From an uncultured Bacteroidales bacterium (GTDB lineage: Bacteria > Bacteroidota > Bacteroidia > Bacteroidales > Muribaculaceae), in the NCBI GenBank assembly GCA_902784675.1, contig CACZVR010000011.1, positions 1 to 39,791 of the forward strand: DNA of 39,791 nt, read 5' to 3'. Under the pieces are notes generated by a model. That model worked only from the letters and a program-made list of their open reading frames with translations, did not search any database and was not told the DNA's origin. A program made the translations under genes and the position numbers. Shown here piece by piece: positions 33,329 through 39,791 of the stretch (its first letter is position 1; the number at the start of each line of letters is the position of its first letter).

Positions 33329-33403
33329 TGGGCAGTGAGGGATTCGAACCCCCGACCCTCTGCTTGTAAGGCAGATGCTCTGAACCAACTGCGCTAACTG
33401 CCC
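33329..33403 (-). tRNA. tRNA-Val (anticodon TAC)
   Basis: The complement folds as a complete cloverleaf: acceptor GGGCAGT/ACTGCCC with discriminator A, D-arm AGCGCAGTTGGTTCAGAGC, anticodon stem TCTGC/GCAGA with loop CTTACAA (anticodon TAC, reading GUA), and T-arm with GGTTCGAATCC. No CCA is encoded, so CCA is added after transcription. It has its own two-box promoter and terminator. No integrated element is seen at its 3' end. Confidence 0.96.
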
Positions 33404-33424
33404 GAGTTGCCGTCAAAAGCGATG

Positions 33425-33455
33425 CAAAGGTACTGCTATTTTTGAAACCACCAAA
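33425..33455 (-). promoter_or_regulatory. Promoter of tRNA-Val
   Basis: On the complement, TTTG (33452-33455), 19 nt, TACCTTTG (33425-33432), about 20 nt before the tRNA. Confidence 0.78.
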
Positions 33456-33547
33456 GAAAAATGAGATTTTTTTTCAAAAAAAGTGATTTTTTCTCTTCAA
33501 GAGGCGGTTTTTAGCGGAGAAAAGGGTAATTTTACTCGCTGTTTCCT

Positions 33548-33700
33548 GGTTGGACTGGCTGGAATGACTGGACGCGGCTGGAGTGGCTGGATGGGCTGGA
33601 GTGACTGGACTGGCTGGACTGCCTGGACGGGCCGTGACAGGAGTCACGGCATAGTGGACCGGGCTGGATTGGCTGGACGGGATGGAGTGGATTGATTGGA
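33548..33700 (+). repeat. GGCTGGAnn nonamer array 1 enclosing palindrome copy P5
   Basis: Nine nonamers of form G(G/A)CTGGAnn occupy 33548-33629, with one extra base at 33575. They run into the palindrome GCCGTGAC-AGGA-GTCACGGC (33631-33650). After its tail GGACCGGGCTGG, further degenerate units (ATTGGCTGGACGGGATGGAG) continue to about 33700. Confidence 0.85.
33631..33650 (+). repeat. Interspersed palindrome copy P5
   Basis: GCCGTGAC-AGGA-GTCACGGC with tail ATAGTGGACCGGGCTGG, embedded in nonamer array 1. Confidence 0.88.
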
Positions 33701-33730
33701 GGAATTGTTGAATTTTAATTTATATATTTC

Positions 33731-34279
33731 ATGGAGATGACTTTTATTTTTCTTGCTGATGGCTTTGAGGAAGTCGAGGCCATGACGAGTATTGACGTGA
33801 TGCGTCGTGCGGGAATGCCCGTGACGACGGTGTCGATTAATCTCACGCGTGAAGTGACTGGTGCGCATGGCGTGACGGTGCTGGCCGACAGCCTGTTTGC
33901 CGACAATGACTATAGTGGTGCTGAGTGGCTGGTACTGCCCGGCGGTATTCCTGGCGCGCCCAACTTGGCTGCTCACGAAGGCTTGCGTGACCTGCTGCTG
34001 TCACAGGACGAGCGCGAGGGACACATCGGCGCGATCTGCGCCTCGCCGGCAGTGGTGCTGGGACCGCTGGGGTTGCTCATGGACCGCAAGGCGGTGTGCT
34101 ACCCGGGACTTGAGGATACAGTCGAGGGCGTGAACTGGCAACAGGGGCCTGTCGCCATCGACGGTCACATCGTCACCGGAAACGGACCTGCAGCGGCTGC
34201 TGCCTTCGCCCTGGCAATGGTGGCCGAGAGCGCTGGTGCCGACAAGGCCAGCGAAGTGGCTGCGGGAATGCTGTTTTAG
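33731..34279 (+). CDS. DJ-1/PfpI family protein (YajL-like)
   Basis: 182-aa cytoplasmic protein of the DJ-1 superfamily, implicated in protein or nucleotide deglycation and oxidative stress defence. Family landmarks are FLADGFEEVEA with E16, LVLPGGIPGAPNLAAH, and the nucleophile elbow AICASPAVVL with C103, then IVTGNGPAAAAAFAL. The length is normal for YajL/DJ-1. ATG 33737 (MTFIFLADG) is a possible alternative start. No clear promoter is visible. The TAG stop coincides with the start of a heptamer array. Confidence 0.92.
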   Translation: MEMTFIFLADGFEEVEAMTSIDVMRRAGMPVTTVSINLTREVTGAHGVTVLADSLFADNDYSGAEWLVLPGGIPGAPNLAAHEGLRDLLLSQDEREGHIGAICASPAVVLGPLGLLMDRKAVCYPGLEDTVEGVNWQQGPVAIDGHIVTGNGPAAAAAFALAMVAESAGADKASEVAAGMLF

Positions 34280-34324
34280 GCATTAGGTATTAGGCTTTAG
34301 GCATTAGGTTTTAGGCTTTAGGGT
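34276..34324 (+). repeat. TTAGGnn heptamer array 3 (7 units)
   Basis: Seven phase-locked units, TTAGGCA, TTAGGTA, TTAGGCT, TTAGGCA, TTAGGTT, TTAGGCT and TTAGGGT. The TAG stop of the DJ-1 gene (34277-34279) is inside the first unit, as in array 1. Confidence 0.94.
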
Positions 34325-34404
34325 CGCCTCTTGTTGGTGTTTTGCTTTTTGTTGGAGGAAGTGGCGTTCTTATATATTATAATGTGAAAAAAACGTCTGA
34401 AAAG

Positions 34405-34435
34405 TTGCAGATGTCAAACAAAAGGTCTAAATTTG
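34405..34435 (+). promoter_or_regulatory. Promoter of the secreted adhesin-like gene
   Basis: TTG (34405-34407), 20 nt, TAAATTTG (34428-34435). The leader is about 135 nt, with a small hairpin TCTTGC-ggcgt-GCAAGA and a long AT-rich end. Confidence 0.68.
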
Positions 34436-34575
34436 TGGCATTAATTTTGGCTTGTGTGCCCTCTTGCGGCGTGCAAGAAGTTGAAAATAAGCCTTATTAA
34501 TGCATTTATTTGAGAAACCAAACATCTTTTTTTATTAACTTTTATATTATTAACTCCTAAATCTTTATTACATTT

Positions 34576-36888
34576 ATGAAGAAGATTTTATTCTTAATGT
34601 TGAGTTTGGCCGTGACCACCAGCGCTTTTGCCGGTGTCAAGGTTAACAGTGTGCAGAAGGTGCTGCCGCAGACCAGCAAGTCTGCGAAGGTGTCTCATGC
34701 TAACGGTATGACTGCTGCTAAAGATGTTCAGACAATGAACATCAATGCTCCCAAGGTTACTCCCAAGCAGCATCAGCTGATGCCTATTGAGGGCATGCGC
34801 GTGTTAGAGGCCAAGACAAACATGACCTTCAATGCTCCCCACAAGGCTGATCCCGCAGGTACTGTAGTGAACTACAAGAGGTCTGCAGGTCAGTTCCTGG
34901 CTCCTAATGAAGGGCTGACGGCTCTGTCATTTGGCCAGCAGGCAGGTACTATCAAAGCTGTCGAGAATGGCAACAAGATTTATTTCAAGAACCTGCTTTA
35001 TGATCCCAATAACTACCTTTTGACCAACTTTGTACAGTATGGCGCTTCGGGTGCAGACTACTGGATTGAGGGTACCAAGAGTGGTAACACCATCACCATC
35101 CAATTGGGTCAGACGATCGTTGATCTTTCGGCTCAAGGTCTGAACGTTGTCCTGAAACGTGGTACTACCCGCTCCGGTTCAAATGGTGTTCAGTTTACTG
35201 TGAACAGTTCTTCTACTGCCACCTTCACCGTTAACGGTGATGTGCTCACGCTGAACAACTCGGCACAGTCGACCACTGGTTATGGCAATGGTCTTGCAGC
35301 TGTTTGGGACGATGACAACACCTGGGTAAACGTAATCAACTATGGCACCCAGCTGACCGCTATCGGCGAAATTCCCGATGCACCCGTAATCTACACCGAT
35401 GCTGACATCGATGCACTGACTGGTGATTTCGTAAGGTATAACCGTACCGGTTACGCATGGAATCGCACTGCTGATAACTACTTGGATATCATGGAGCAGA
35501 CAGGTTATGGCTACATCTTCTACGATGAGGACGGCACCACTGTTTACATGCGCGATCCCGTTTCGGGTTGGAATAACGGTAACTGGGTAAAGGGTACGAA
35601 AAACGGCGACCAGCTGAGCTTCCCCTTGAACCAGTACTTCTACTGGGATGATGAGTTCTTTGGAATTAGGACTACCTATGGTCTCCTTGAGTTGGATACC
35701 ATCACAAACAAACTCACCTATACCATTGATCCTGATAAGACCGATATCACTTACACCATCGAAGGCAATACCATCACGATGGACGATTGCGGCTATGTTG
35801 ACGACGCAATGACCCAGTTCTATGGCTTGGCTGCCTATGTTGACTCGGCTTACATCGATCGTAACTTCTACTGCATGGACTGGTTCACCCAGTACTATAT
35901 GATTCCCGGCACCCCGACCATCGAGAGCGTTCAGCCCGTGACTGCAACTACTGCAACTGTTAACTGGACCGACGCTGATGCCAATACCGACACTTGGAAT
36001 GTGCGCTATCGTGAGTGGGTAGATCCCGCAACTGTTGAGTACTTCTTCGATGACTTCGAGGGTGAAGTCAACTGGACCGGTTGGAATATGGACGGTGATG
36101 ACTACTGGTGGGAGCTTGGAGAAGATGAAGATGGCAACACCATGCTTTCTTCGGCAAGCTACGTGAACAATGTTGGTCCACTTGAGCCCGACAACTGGGT
36201 AATGTCGCCAGAGCTCAAGCTTGACGGTGTTATCAGGTTCAAAGCTTGGGGCCAGGATCCCAAGTATGCTGCCGAGAACATTGCCGTTTATGTCTTCGTT
36301 GGCGACACCGCTACTATCGAGGATCCCGCTACTGCGTTTGTAAAGGTTGGTGATGACATCGTCACCACTGGTGATGTGACCGAGTACACCTTCGTAATTC
36401 CCGAGGAGTATCAGGGTCAGATGGGTTATATCGCAATCCGTCACTACAATGTAACCGATATGTTCCGCGTGAACATCGATGACGTTTATGTTGGAAGTCC
36501 CGATGGTGGTAACCCCTGGATCTATGTAAATGGCGTTCAGGCTATGCAGCTGCTTCTCGAGGGTCTGACTCCTTCGACCACCTATGAGGTACAGGTACAA
36601 GGTACCAACTATGGTGGCGTAGGCGTTTGGAGCGACGCTGTTCAGTTCACTACTCTGGCCGACCAGCCTCAGCCCACTGTTAAGCGTGGTGATGTTGACG
36701 GCAACGGTGACGTGAACATGGACGACTTGACCTTGCTGATCAACTACCTGCTCAATCAGGCTGCCTATATCGATCAAATCAATTTTGATAACGCAGCTAT
36801 CTGCGACTCGCTCGATAGCGATGATGTAGGTATGGACGACTTGACTGCCTTGATTAGCTTCCTGCTGTCTAAGCAATGGGACGATTGA
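34576..36888 (+). CDS. Secreted adhesin-like protein with dockerin-like tail
   Basis: 770-aa exported protein. Signal peptide MKKILFLMLSLAVTTSAFA. Two copies of a beta module (about 93-268 and 283-445; pattern YxR...GxxVYxxDP...G..(I/L)..PLxQY), also present in the protein at 17112-18344. An FN3 domain whose first half (about 446-480, TATVNWTDADANTDTWNVRY) and second half (about 646-694, TTYEVQVQGTNYGGVGVWSD) enclose a cleaved-adhesin/choice-of-anchor-J type domain (about 487-642; FDDFEGEVNWTGWNMDGD, WVMSPELKL, NIDDVYVG). Two dockerin-like repeats close it (705-770). No catalytic motif is apparent. Probably a surface or matrix-attached binding protein. Confidence 0.82.
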   Translation: MKKILFLMLSLAVTTSAFAGVKVNSVQKVLPQTSKSAKVSHANGMTAAKDVQTMNINAPKVTPKQHQLMPIEGMRVLEAKTNMTFNAPHKADPAGTVVNYKRSAGQFLAPNEGLTALSFGQQAGTIKAVENGNKIYFKNLLYDPNNYLLTNFVQYGASGADYWIEGTKSGNTITIQLGQTIVDLSAQGLNVVLKRGTTRSGSNGVQFTVNSSSTATFTVNGDVLTLNNSAQSTTGYGNGLAAVWDDDNTWVNVINYGTQLTAIGEIPDAPVIYTDADIDALTGDFVRYNRTGYAWNRTADNYLDIMEQTGYGYIFYDEDGTTVYMRDPVSGWNNGNWVKGTKNGDQLSFPLNQYFYWDDEFFGIRTTYGLLELDTITNKLTYTIDPDKTDITYTIEGNTITMDDCGYVDDAMTQFYGLAAYVDSAYIDRNFYCMDWFTQYYMIPGTPTIESVQPVTATTATVNWTDADANTDTWNVRYREWVDPATVEYFFDDFEGEVNWTGWNMDGDDYWWELGEDEDGNTMLSSASYVNNVGPLEPDNWVMSPELKLDGVIRFKAWGQDPKYAAENIAVYVFVGDTATIEDPATAFVKVGDDIVTTGDVTEYTFVIPEEYQGQMGYIAIRHYNVTDMFRVNIDDVYVGSPDGGNPWIYVNGVQAMQLLLEGLTPSTTYEVQVQGTNYGGVGVWSDAVQFTTLADQPQPTVKRGDVDGNGDVNMDDLTLLINYLLNQAAYIDQINFDNAAICDSLDSDDVGMDDLTALISFLLSKQWDD

Positions 36889-36927
36889 TTGAATTGTCGG
36901 CGATTCATTCGCTGCAATAACTTGAAT

Positions 36928-36962
36928 AAAAGAGGGATCCGCATGCTGCGGGTCCCTCTTTT
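36928..36962 (+). terminator. Strong intrinsic terminator after the adhesin-like gene
   Basis: A 16-bp stem (36928-36943 with 36947-36962; one G-U pair, loop TGC) with an A-rich 5' side and TTTT 3' side. The symmetrical A/T ends would let it work in both directions. Confidence 0.92.
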
Positions 36963-37019
36963 GCATCTTTAAACAACTGAATTGTCTGATTTTTCTGAGG
37001 GCATCCGCGAGTGTGGATT

Positions 37020-37200
37020 GGCTGGAGTGACTGGATTGGCTGGATTGGCTGGAGTGACTGGATTGGCTGGATTGACTGGATGGGCTGGAGTGACTGGATG
37101 GGCTGGACGGGTCGTGACGGGAGTCACTGCATAGATGGACTGGCTAGCTGGAGTGGCTGGTGTGACGGACTGACTGGGCAGGATGAATTGGCTGGATGGG
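37020..37200 (+). repeat. GGCTGGAnn nonamer array 2 enclosing palindrome copy P6
   Basis: Ten perfect-phase nonamers (37020-37109) alternate GGCTGGAnn and GACTGGAnn, ending GGCTGGACG next to a decayed palindrome. Degenerate units follow it to about 37200. An interspersed core GGCATCCGCG lies just before (37000-37009). This fills most of the gap before the next gene. Confidence 0.9.
37111..37130 (+). repeat. Interspersed palindrome copy P6 (decayed)
   Basis: GTCGTGAC-GGGA-GTCACTGC, with changes that break the outer stem, followed by ATAGATGGACTGGCT. It has the same nonamer junction (CTGGACGGG) as copy P5. Confidence 0.75.
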
Positions 37201-37250
37201 GATGTGTGAGGGTTGGTTGGTTTTTGTTTTGGGTTTTTCTTGGGTTAAAA

Positions 37251-37282
37251 TTGTTGTTATTGCGCTGAAAGATGTATCTTTG
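37251..37282 (+). promoter_or_regulatory. Promoter of the dockerin protein gene at 37329
   Basis: TTG (37251-37253 or 37254-37256), 18-21 nt, TATCTTTG (37275-37282). It shows that the start is ATG 37329; an upstream in-frame ATG at 37272 overlaps the promoter. Confidence 0.7.
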
Positions 37283-37328
37283 CAGGTTGAAACATCTGGA
37301 ACAATTAAAACTATTCAAAATATTGAAC

Positions 37329-38591
37329 ATGAGAAGACTTTTTGTACTGTTGTGTGTCTGTGCCGGCATGACCATGCTGGCGGGTGTGCCTGTTGACCGC
37401 TCTCGCGTTGTCAAGTCGTCACAAATCGAGCGTACGTCCATTCAGCGTGCCCCCGTGTTGGCTGCGGGCAATGTGGCTGGCGCTCGCATCTGCCTGATGC
37501 ATCTGTGGGACTGGAGTGAGGACGCGATGGGTCACGTGAGCGTGAGTGCCAACGATCCTTTCTATGGCGGAGGCTGGACGACCACCGTTGTTGCCGGTGC
37601 CGGCGCGGGCGAGATGGTGTTTGCCGGTGGGCTGGCGATGTGTGATGTTGATGTGCCTTTCACTGTCAACGGAACGACTGTCACCCTGAAGGTCGGCGAC
37701 GAGCCTTTTGCCACGGTGAGCGGCAGCAAGACGACGACTGCAGGCGGAGTGACCACGACAGTTGACAGCACGCTTTATTACTATGTGGTGAACGAGGATT
37801 GGCTGGTGAACTATGGCGACCTGGCCGATGTTCACGGCACTGTACTTGATGATGGCACGATTGTGTTTAACGAGGGCTTTGCCTATTATATCGAGCATGA
37901 GGTGACTACCACTGTGACTGCCGGAGGCAAGACGCAGACGTTCAACGACTCGTCGTTTGAGATCTCGTTGCTCATTCGCGACTTGCAGCTGCTGGTTCCC
38001 AACGGCGTGCATGAGTTCACCGACCAGAACGGTCAGATTCACAGTGTTGATGTGGTGCTGCGTCAATCGAATGACACGGTGTATGTCACCAACCTGTGGG
38101 GCATGGGCTGGCAGGAAGATTACATGTTGCTTGCCGAGGGCGGCGTGATGACCTTCCCGGGACAGGCCTTTGCCGACATCAGCGATGCCGAGAATCCCGG
38201 TGGCGCCGGCCTGTGGTACAATGGCGATGGCAACGGCAGCCTGGGTAATGCAGGTGCAGCTACTCCTGAGATGATCACCTGGGACCTGACTGTTCCCACC
38301 GACAATGCCACGACATGGCCTGCATGGACAGCCAACAAGCTCTACTTCACCAATGGCTCAACGTTTGTCGTTCCTGCATCTCAACATGCGATGCGTGGTG
38401 ACGTGGATGGCAATGAAGACGTGAACATGGATGACTTGACTGTGTTGATCAACTATCTGTTGACCGGCGACGCGAGCCAGGTTGTTTTAGAGAATGCGGC
38501 CGTTTGCGACAGCCTTGACAGCACCGAGGTTAGCATGGACGACTTGACAGCGTTGATTAACTACCTGCTGACAGGTCAGTGGCCCGATTGA
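37329..38591 (+). CDS. Secreted protein with dockerin-like tail, function unknown
   Basis: 420 aa from ATG 37329. Signal peptide MRRLFVLLCVCAGMTMLAG. The body (about 50-350) is beta-rich, with strands such as GEMVFAGGLAMCDVDVPFTVNGTTVTLKVGDEPFATVSG and DGTIVFNEGFAYYIEHEVTTTVTAGGKTQTF. It has loose similarity of layout to the module shared by the 17112 and 34576 proteins, but I do not recognise a named family. The C-terminus (357-420) has two dockerin-like repeats, the second with CDSLDSTEVSMDDL, as in the 34576 protein (CDSLDSDDVGMDDL). It follows that gene in the same direction but has its own promoter. Confidence 0.8.
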   Translation: MRRLFVLLCVCAGMTMLAGVPVDRSRVVKSSQIERTSIQRAPVLAAGNVAGARICLMHLWDWSEDAMGHVSVSANDPFYGGGWTTTVVAGAGAGEMVFAGGLAMCDVDVPFTVNGTTVTLKVGDEPFATVSGSKTTTAGGVTTTVDSTLYYYVVNEDWLVNYGDLADVHGTVLDDGTIVFNEGFAYYIEHEVTTTVTAGGKTQTFNDSSFEISLLIRDLQLLVPNGVHEFTDQNGQIHSVDVVLRQSNDTVYVTNLWGMGWQEDYMLLAEGGVMTFPGQAFADISDAENPGGAGLWYNGDGNGSLGNAGAATPEMITWDLTVPTDNATTWPAWTANKLYFTNGSTFVVPASQHAMRGDVDGNEDVNMDDLTVLINYLLTGDASQVVLENAAVCDSLDSTEVSMDDLTALINYLLTGQWPD

Positions 38592-38618
38592 TGAGTTGAA
38601 CTCATCACAACCATAATG

Positions 38619-38656
38619 GCGGGGTGCCCAACGAGGGCGCTCCGCTGTGTTTTTTG
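38619..38656 (+). terminator. Intrinsic terminator after the 37329 gene
   Basis: GCGGGGTGCC (38619-38628) pairs with GGCGCTCCGC (38636-38645) with two G-U pairs, followed by TGTGTTTTTTGT. A smaller hairpin GATGAGT-tga-ACTCATC (38590-38606) overlaps the stop codon. Confidence 0.82.
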
Positions 38657-38676
38657 TACCATTGTGCTTTTTGTGC

Positions 38677-38708
38677 TTGTGAGGCAGCGGGTGGCCGTGG
38701 TAATTTTG
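38677..38708 (+). promoter_or_regulatory. Promoter of the last gene
   Basis: TTG (38677-38679), 21 nt, TAATTTTG (38701-38708). An inverted repeat GCTATAG/CTATAGC (38723-38729, 38742-38748) lies in the leader, possibly an operator. Confidence 0.6.
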
Positions 38709-38777
38709 CGGGGACGATAGATGCTATAGAGATTATAGAAGCTATAGCGTTTTTTATTATTCTAAAATTGCATTACC

Positions 38778-39791
38778 ATGAAGAAACATCATTTTAAAGA
38801 GACCCTGGTTGTGCCCAGGGCGATGGTGCCGCTCGAGAATGCCGAGGCAGCGCAGAACGGACAGGCCGCGATGGCGGTGAATGTGCGCGAGCGGGAGAAG
38901 TCCCTGCAAGTGACGGGTGTGCCGACAGCTGTCGGGACGGTCGCTGCCGGTGACCGCCTGTTGCTGCTCACGGGTGACCATTGCGTGAGTTGCCGCGGCA
39001 ATCGTGTGATGATCGATAACGTGGCGGTGGCGAGTGTGACTGGCGCGCTCATCGGCGCCTATGCCCTGGGTGGCGTCATCGTCATCGCAACTACCAACGG
39101 CTTCACCTATCTGGCTGAGCGCGACGGAGTGTGGCGGGTGCTAGACCCAAGTGATGCTGTGCCGCGCCTCTCGTTCACCGAGCATCAGACCACGGCGAGC
39201 GCCACCCTTGACGCTTATACCTTTGCGGACCCTTATGCCCAGTGGCAAGCCCCGCTGGCTAATGCCGACATCAGCGCGTTGACCGCCATGGTGCGTGGCA
39301 CATGGAATGCCCTCGTCAGCGATGCTGCTGCCGACGGATGCCACATCGCGCCCATGCTGGTGCGTTGGGCAGTGCGCCTGCAGGATGACAGTTACCTGTG
39401 GATGAGTGAGCCGGTGAGGGTGGGAGATGTCGCGCTTGCCAATGCCGATCGTGTTATCGCCACTGTGGACCACGGCGGCAGCGGTTTCACAGGCATCCAA
39501 TCCAGCGTGATGACGATGCTTCGCTACACCGTGGGCATCACGGTGAATCAAGGCATTGCTGCCGACTGGTTGCCGTTGATCAAGAGCATCGACGTGCTCG
39601 CCACCGACGAGGCGACGCTGCTCTCGTCGACCCGCACACTGGAATACCGCTGCATCACGCACACGACGGCCCCGCGCGAGTACCTGTTGGAGATGGGGTT
39701 GGCGCGACGCAGTGCCGCCGCCATTGCACGCCAGCTCGAGGCATCGTCCTGGCGCATGGTTGCCTCGGCACCCGCGACAGCGACACTCACG
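38778..39791 (+). CDS. Unidentified large protein, 3' end beyond window
   Basis: An uninterrupted frame of 338 codons runs from ATG 38778 to the window end. No signal peptide: it begins MKKHHFKETLVVPRAMVPLE and goes on ENAEAAQNGQAAMAVNVRER. The middle has repeated beta-strand-like segments (GDRLLLLTGDHCVSCRGNRVMIDN, GGVIVIATTNGFTYLAERDGVW) and a segment MLVRWAVRLQDDSYLWMSEPV. Codon use is normal for the neighbourhood and a two-box promoter precedes it, so it is very likely real. I do not recognise a family. Confidence 0.8.
   Translation, partial: MKKHHFKETLVVPRAMVPLENAEAAQNGQAAMAVNVREREKSLQVTGVPTAVGTVAAGDRLLLLTGDHCVSCRGNRVMIDNVAVASVTGALIGAYALGGVIVIATTNGFTYLAERDGVWRVLDPSDAVPRLSFTEHQTTASATLDAYTFADPYAQWQAPLANADISALTAMVRGTWNALVSDAAADGCHIAPMLVRWAVRLQDDSYLWMSEPVRVGDVALANADRVIATVDHGGSGFTGIQSSVMTMLRYTVGITVNQGIAADWLPLIKSIDVLATDEATLLSSTRTLEYRCITHTTAPREYLLEMGLARRSAAAIARQLEASSWRMVASAPATATLT

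Noticed and set aside
33329-33403. Integrated element at tRNA-Val
   Set aside because: No integrase gene and no duplicated tRNA 3' end were seen nearby.
35179-36966. Long leftward frame opposite the adhesin-like gene
   Set aside because: Antisense to a protein with signal peptide, FN3 and dockerin-like domains, and it begins inside the strong terminator at 36928-36962.
37020-37109. Coding repeat protein in the nonamer array
   Set aside because: A 9-bp period keeps a frame open (Gly-Trp-Ser/Asp-like), but there is no start context, and the array lies between a terminator and the next promoter.

Overview
The window looks like a chromosomal segment from a gut-type Bacteroidales bacterium, probably Muribaculaceae or a Prevotella-like relative. 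Evidence: most gene starts lie behind Bacteroidetes promoters (-33 TTTG or TTG, about 19-21 nt, -7 TAnnTTTG); there is an Oar-type TonB receptor paired with a BACON lipoprotein, lipoproteins with acidic residues after the lipid Cys, a T9SS-like C-terminus, secreted proteins ending in dockerin-like repeats, and a Bacteroidetes-type SRP RNA. Most genes are GC-rich by eye. The stretch 4.4-6.25 kb is strikingly AT-rich and looks acquired.

Layout. 1-93: 5' end of a leftward gene. 0.44-3.7 kb: secreted multidomain alpha-amylase. 3.8-4.4: ruvC. 4.8-5.8: AT-rich acyltransferase. 6.3-11.1: TonB receptor plus surface lipoprotein, closed by a strong terminator. 11.1-12.0: IS200-like (RAYT-type) Y1 transposase inside hairpin-rich direct and inverted repeats. 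12.0-13.2: a nucleotide pyrophosphatase/phosphodiesterase gene frameshifted by a 5-bp duplication. 13.3-14.3: ATP-grasp protein. 14.5: SRP RNA. 14.8-16.2: amino-acid:sodium symporter. 16.3-17.0: LRR protein. 17.1-20.2: two secreted proteins. 20.4-29.3: leftward cluster glpA-glpB-glpC-glpT-glpQ-porin, with a DeoR-family regulator divergent at 29.6 kb. 30.7-33.1: ApbE and two outer-membrane barrel paralogs. 33.3: tRNA-Val(TAC). 33.7: DJ-1/PfpI protein. 34.6-38.6: two secreted dockerin proteins. 38.8 to the end: an open-ended unknown gene.

How it works together. The glp cluster reads as a complete route for host or dietary glycerophosphodiesters: outer-membrane porin, lipoprotein GlpQ releasing glycerol-3-phosphate, GlpT importing it, and the anaerobic dehydrogenase GlpABC oxidising it, with the divergent DeoR protein the obvious candidate regulator. 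Separately, the amylase and three other secreted proteins carry the same C-terminal dockerin-like pair, hinting at a shared docking or anchoring system whose receptor is not in the window.

The intergenic DNA is unusual. It holds several interspersed repeat families: a covarying 20-bp palindrome (six copies, all in one orientation), phase-locked TTAGGnn heptamer arrays (two begin exactly at a stop codon), GGCTGGAnn nonamer arrays wrapped around the palindrome, a GCATCCGCGTTC / GCGAATTAAACG family, and a 48-bp remnant made only of insertion-sequence ends. These repeats and the hairpin-flanked Y1 transposase are the most novel-looking content.
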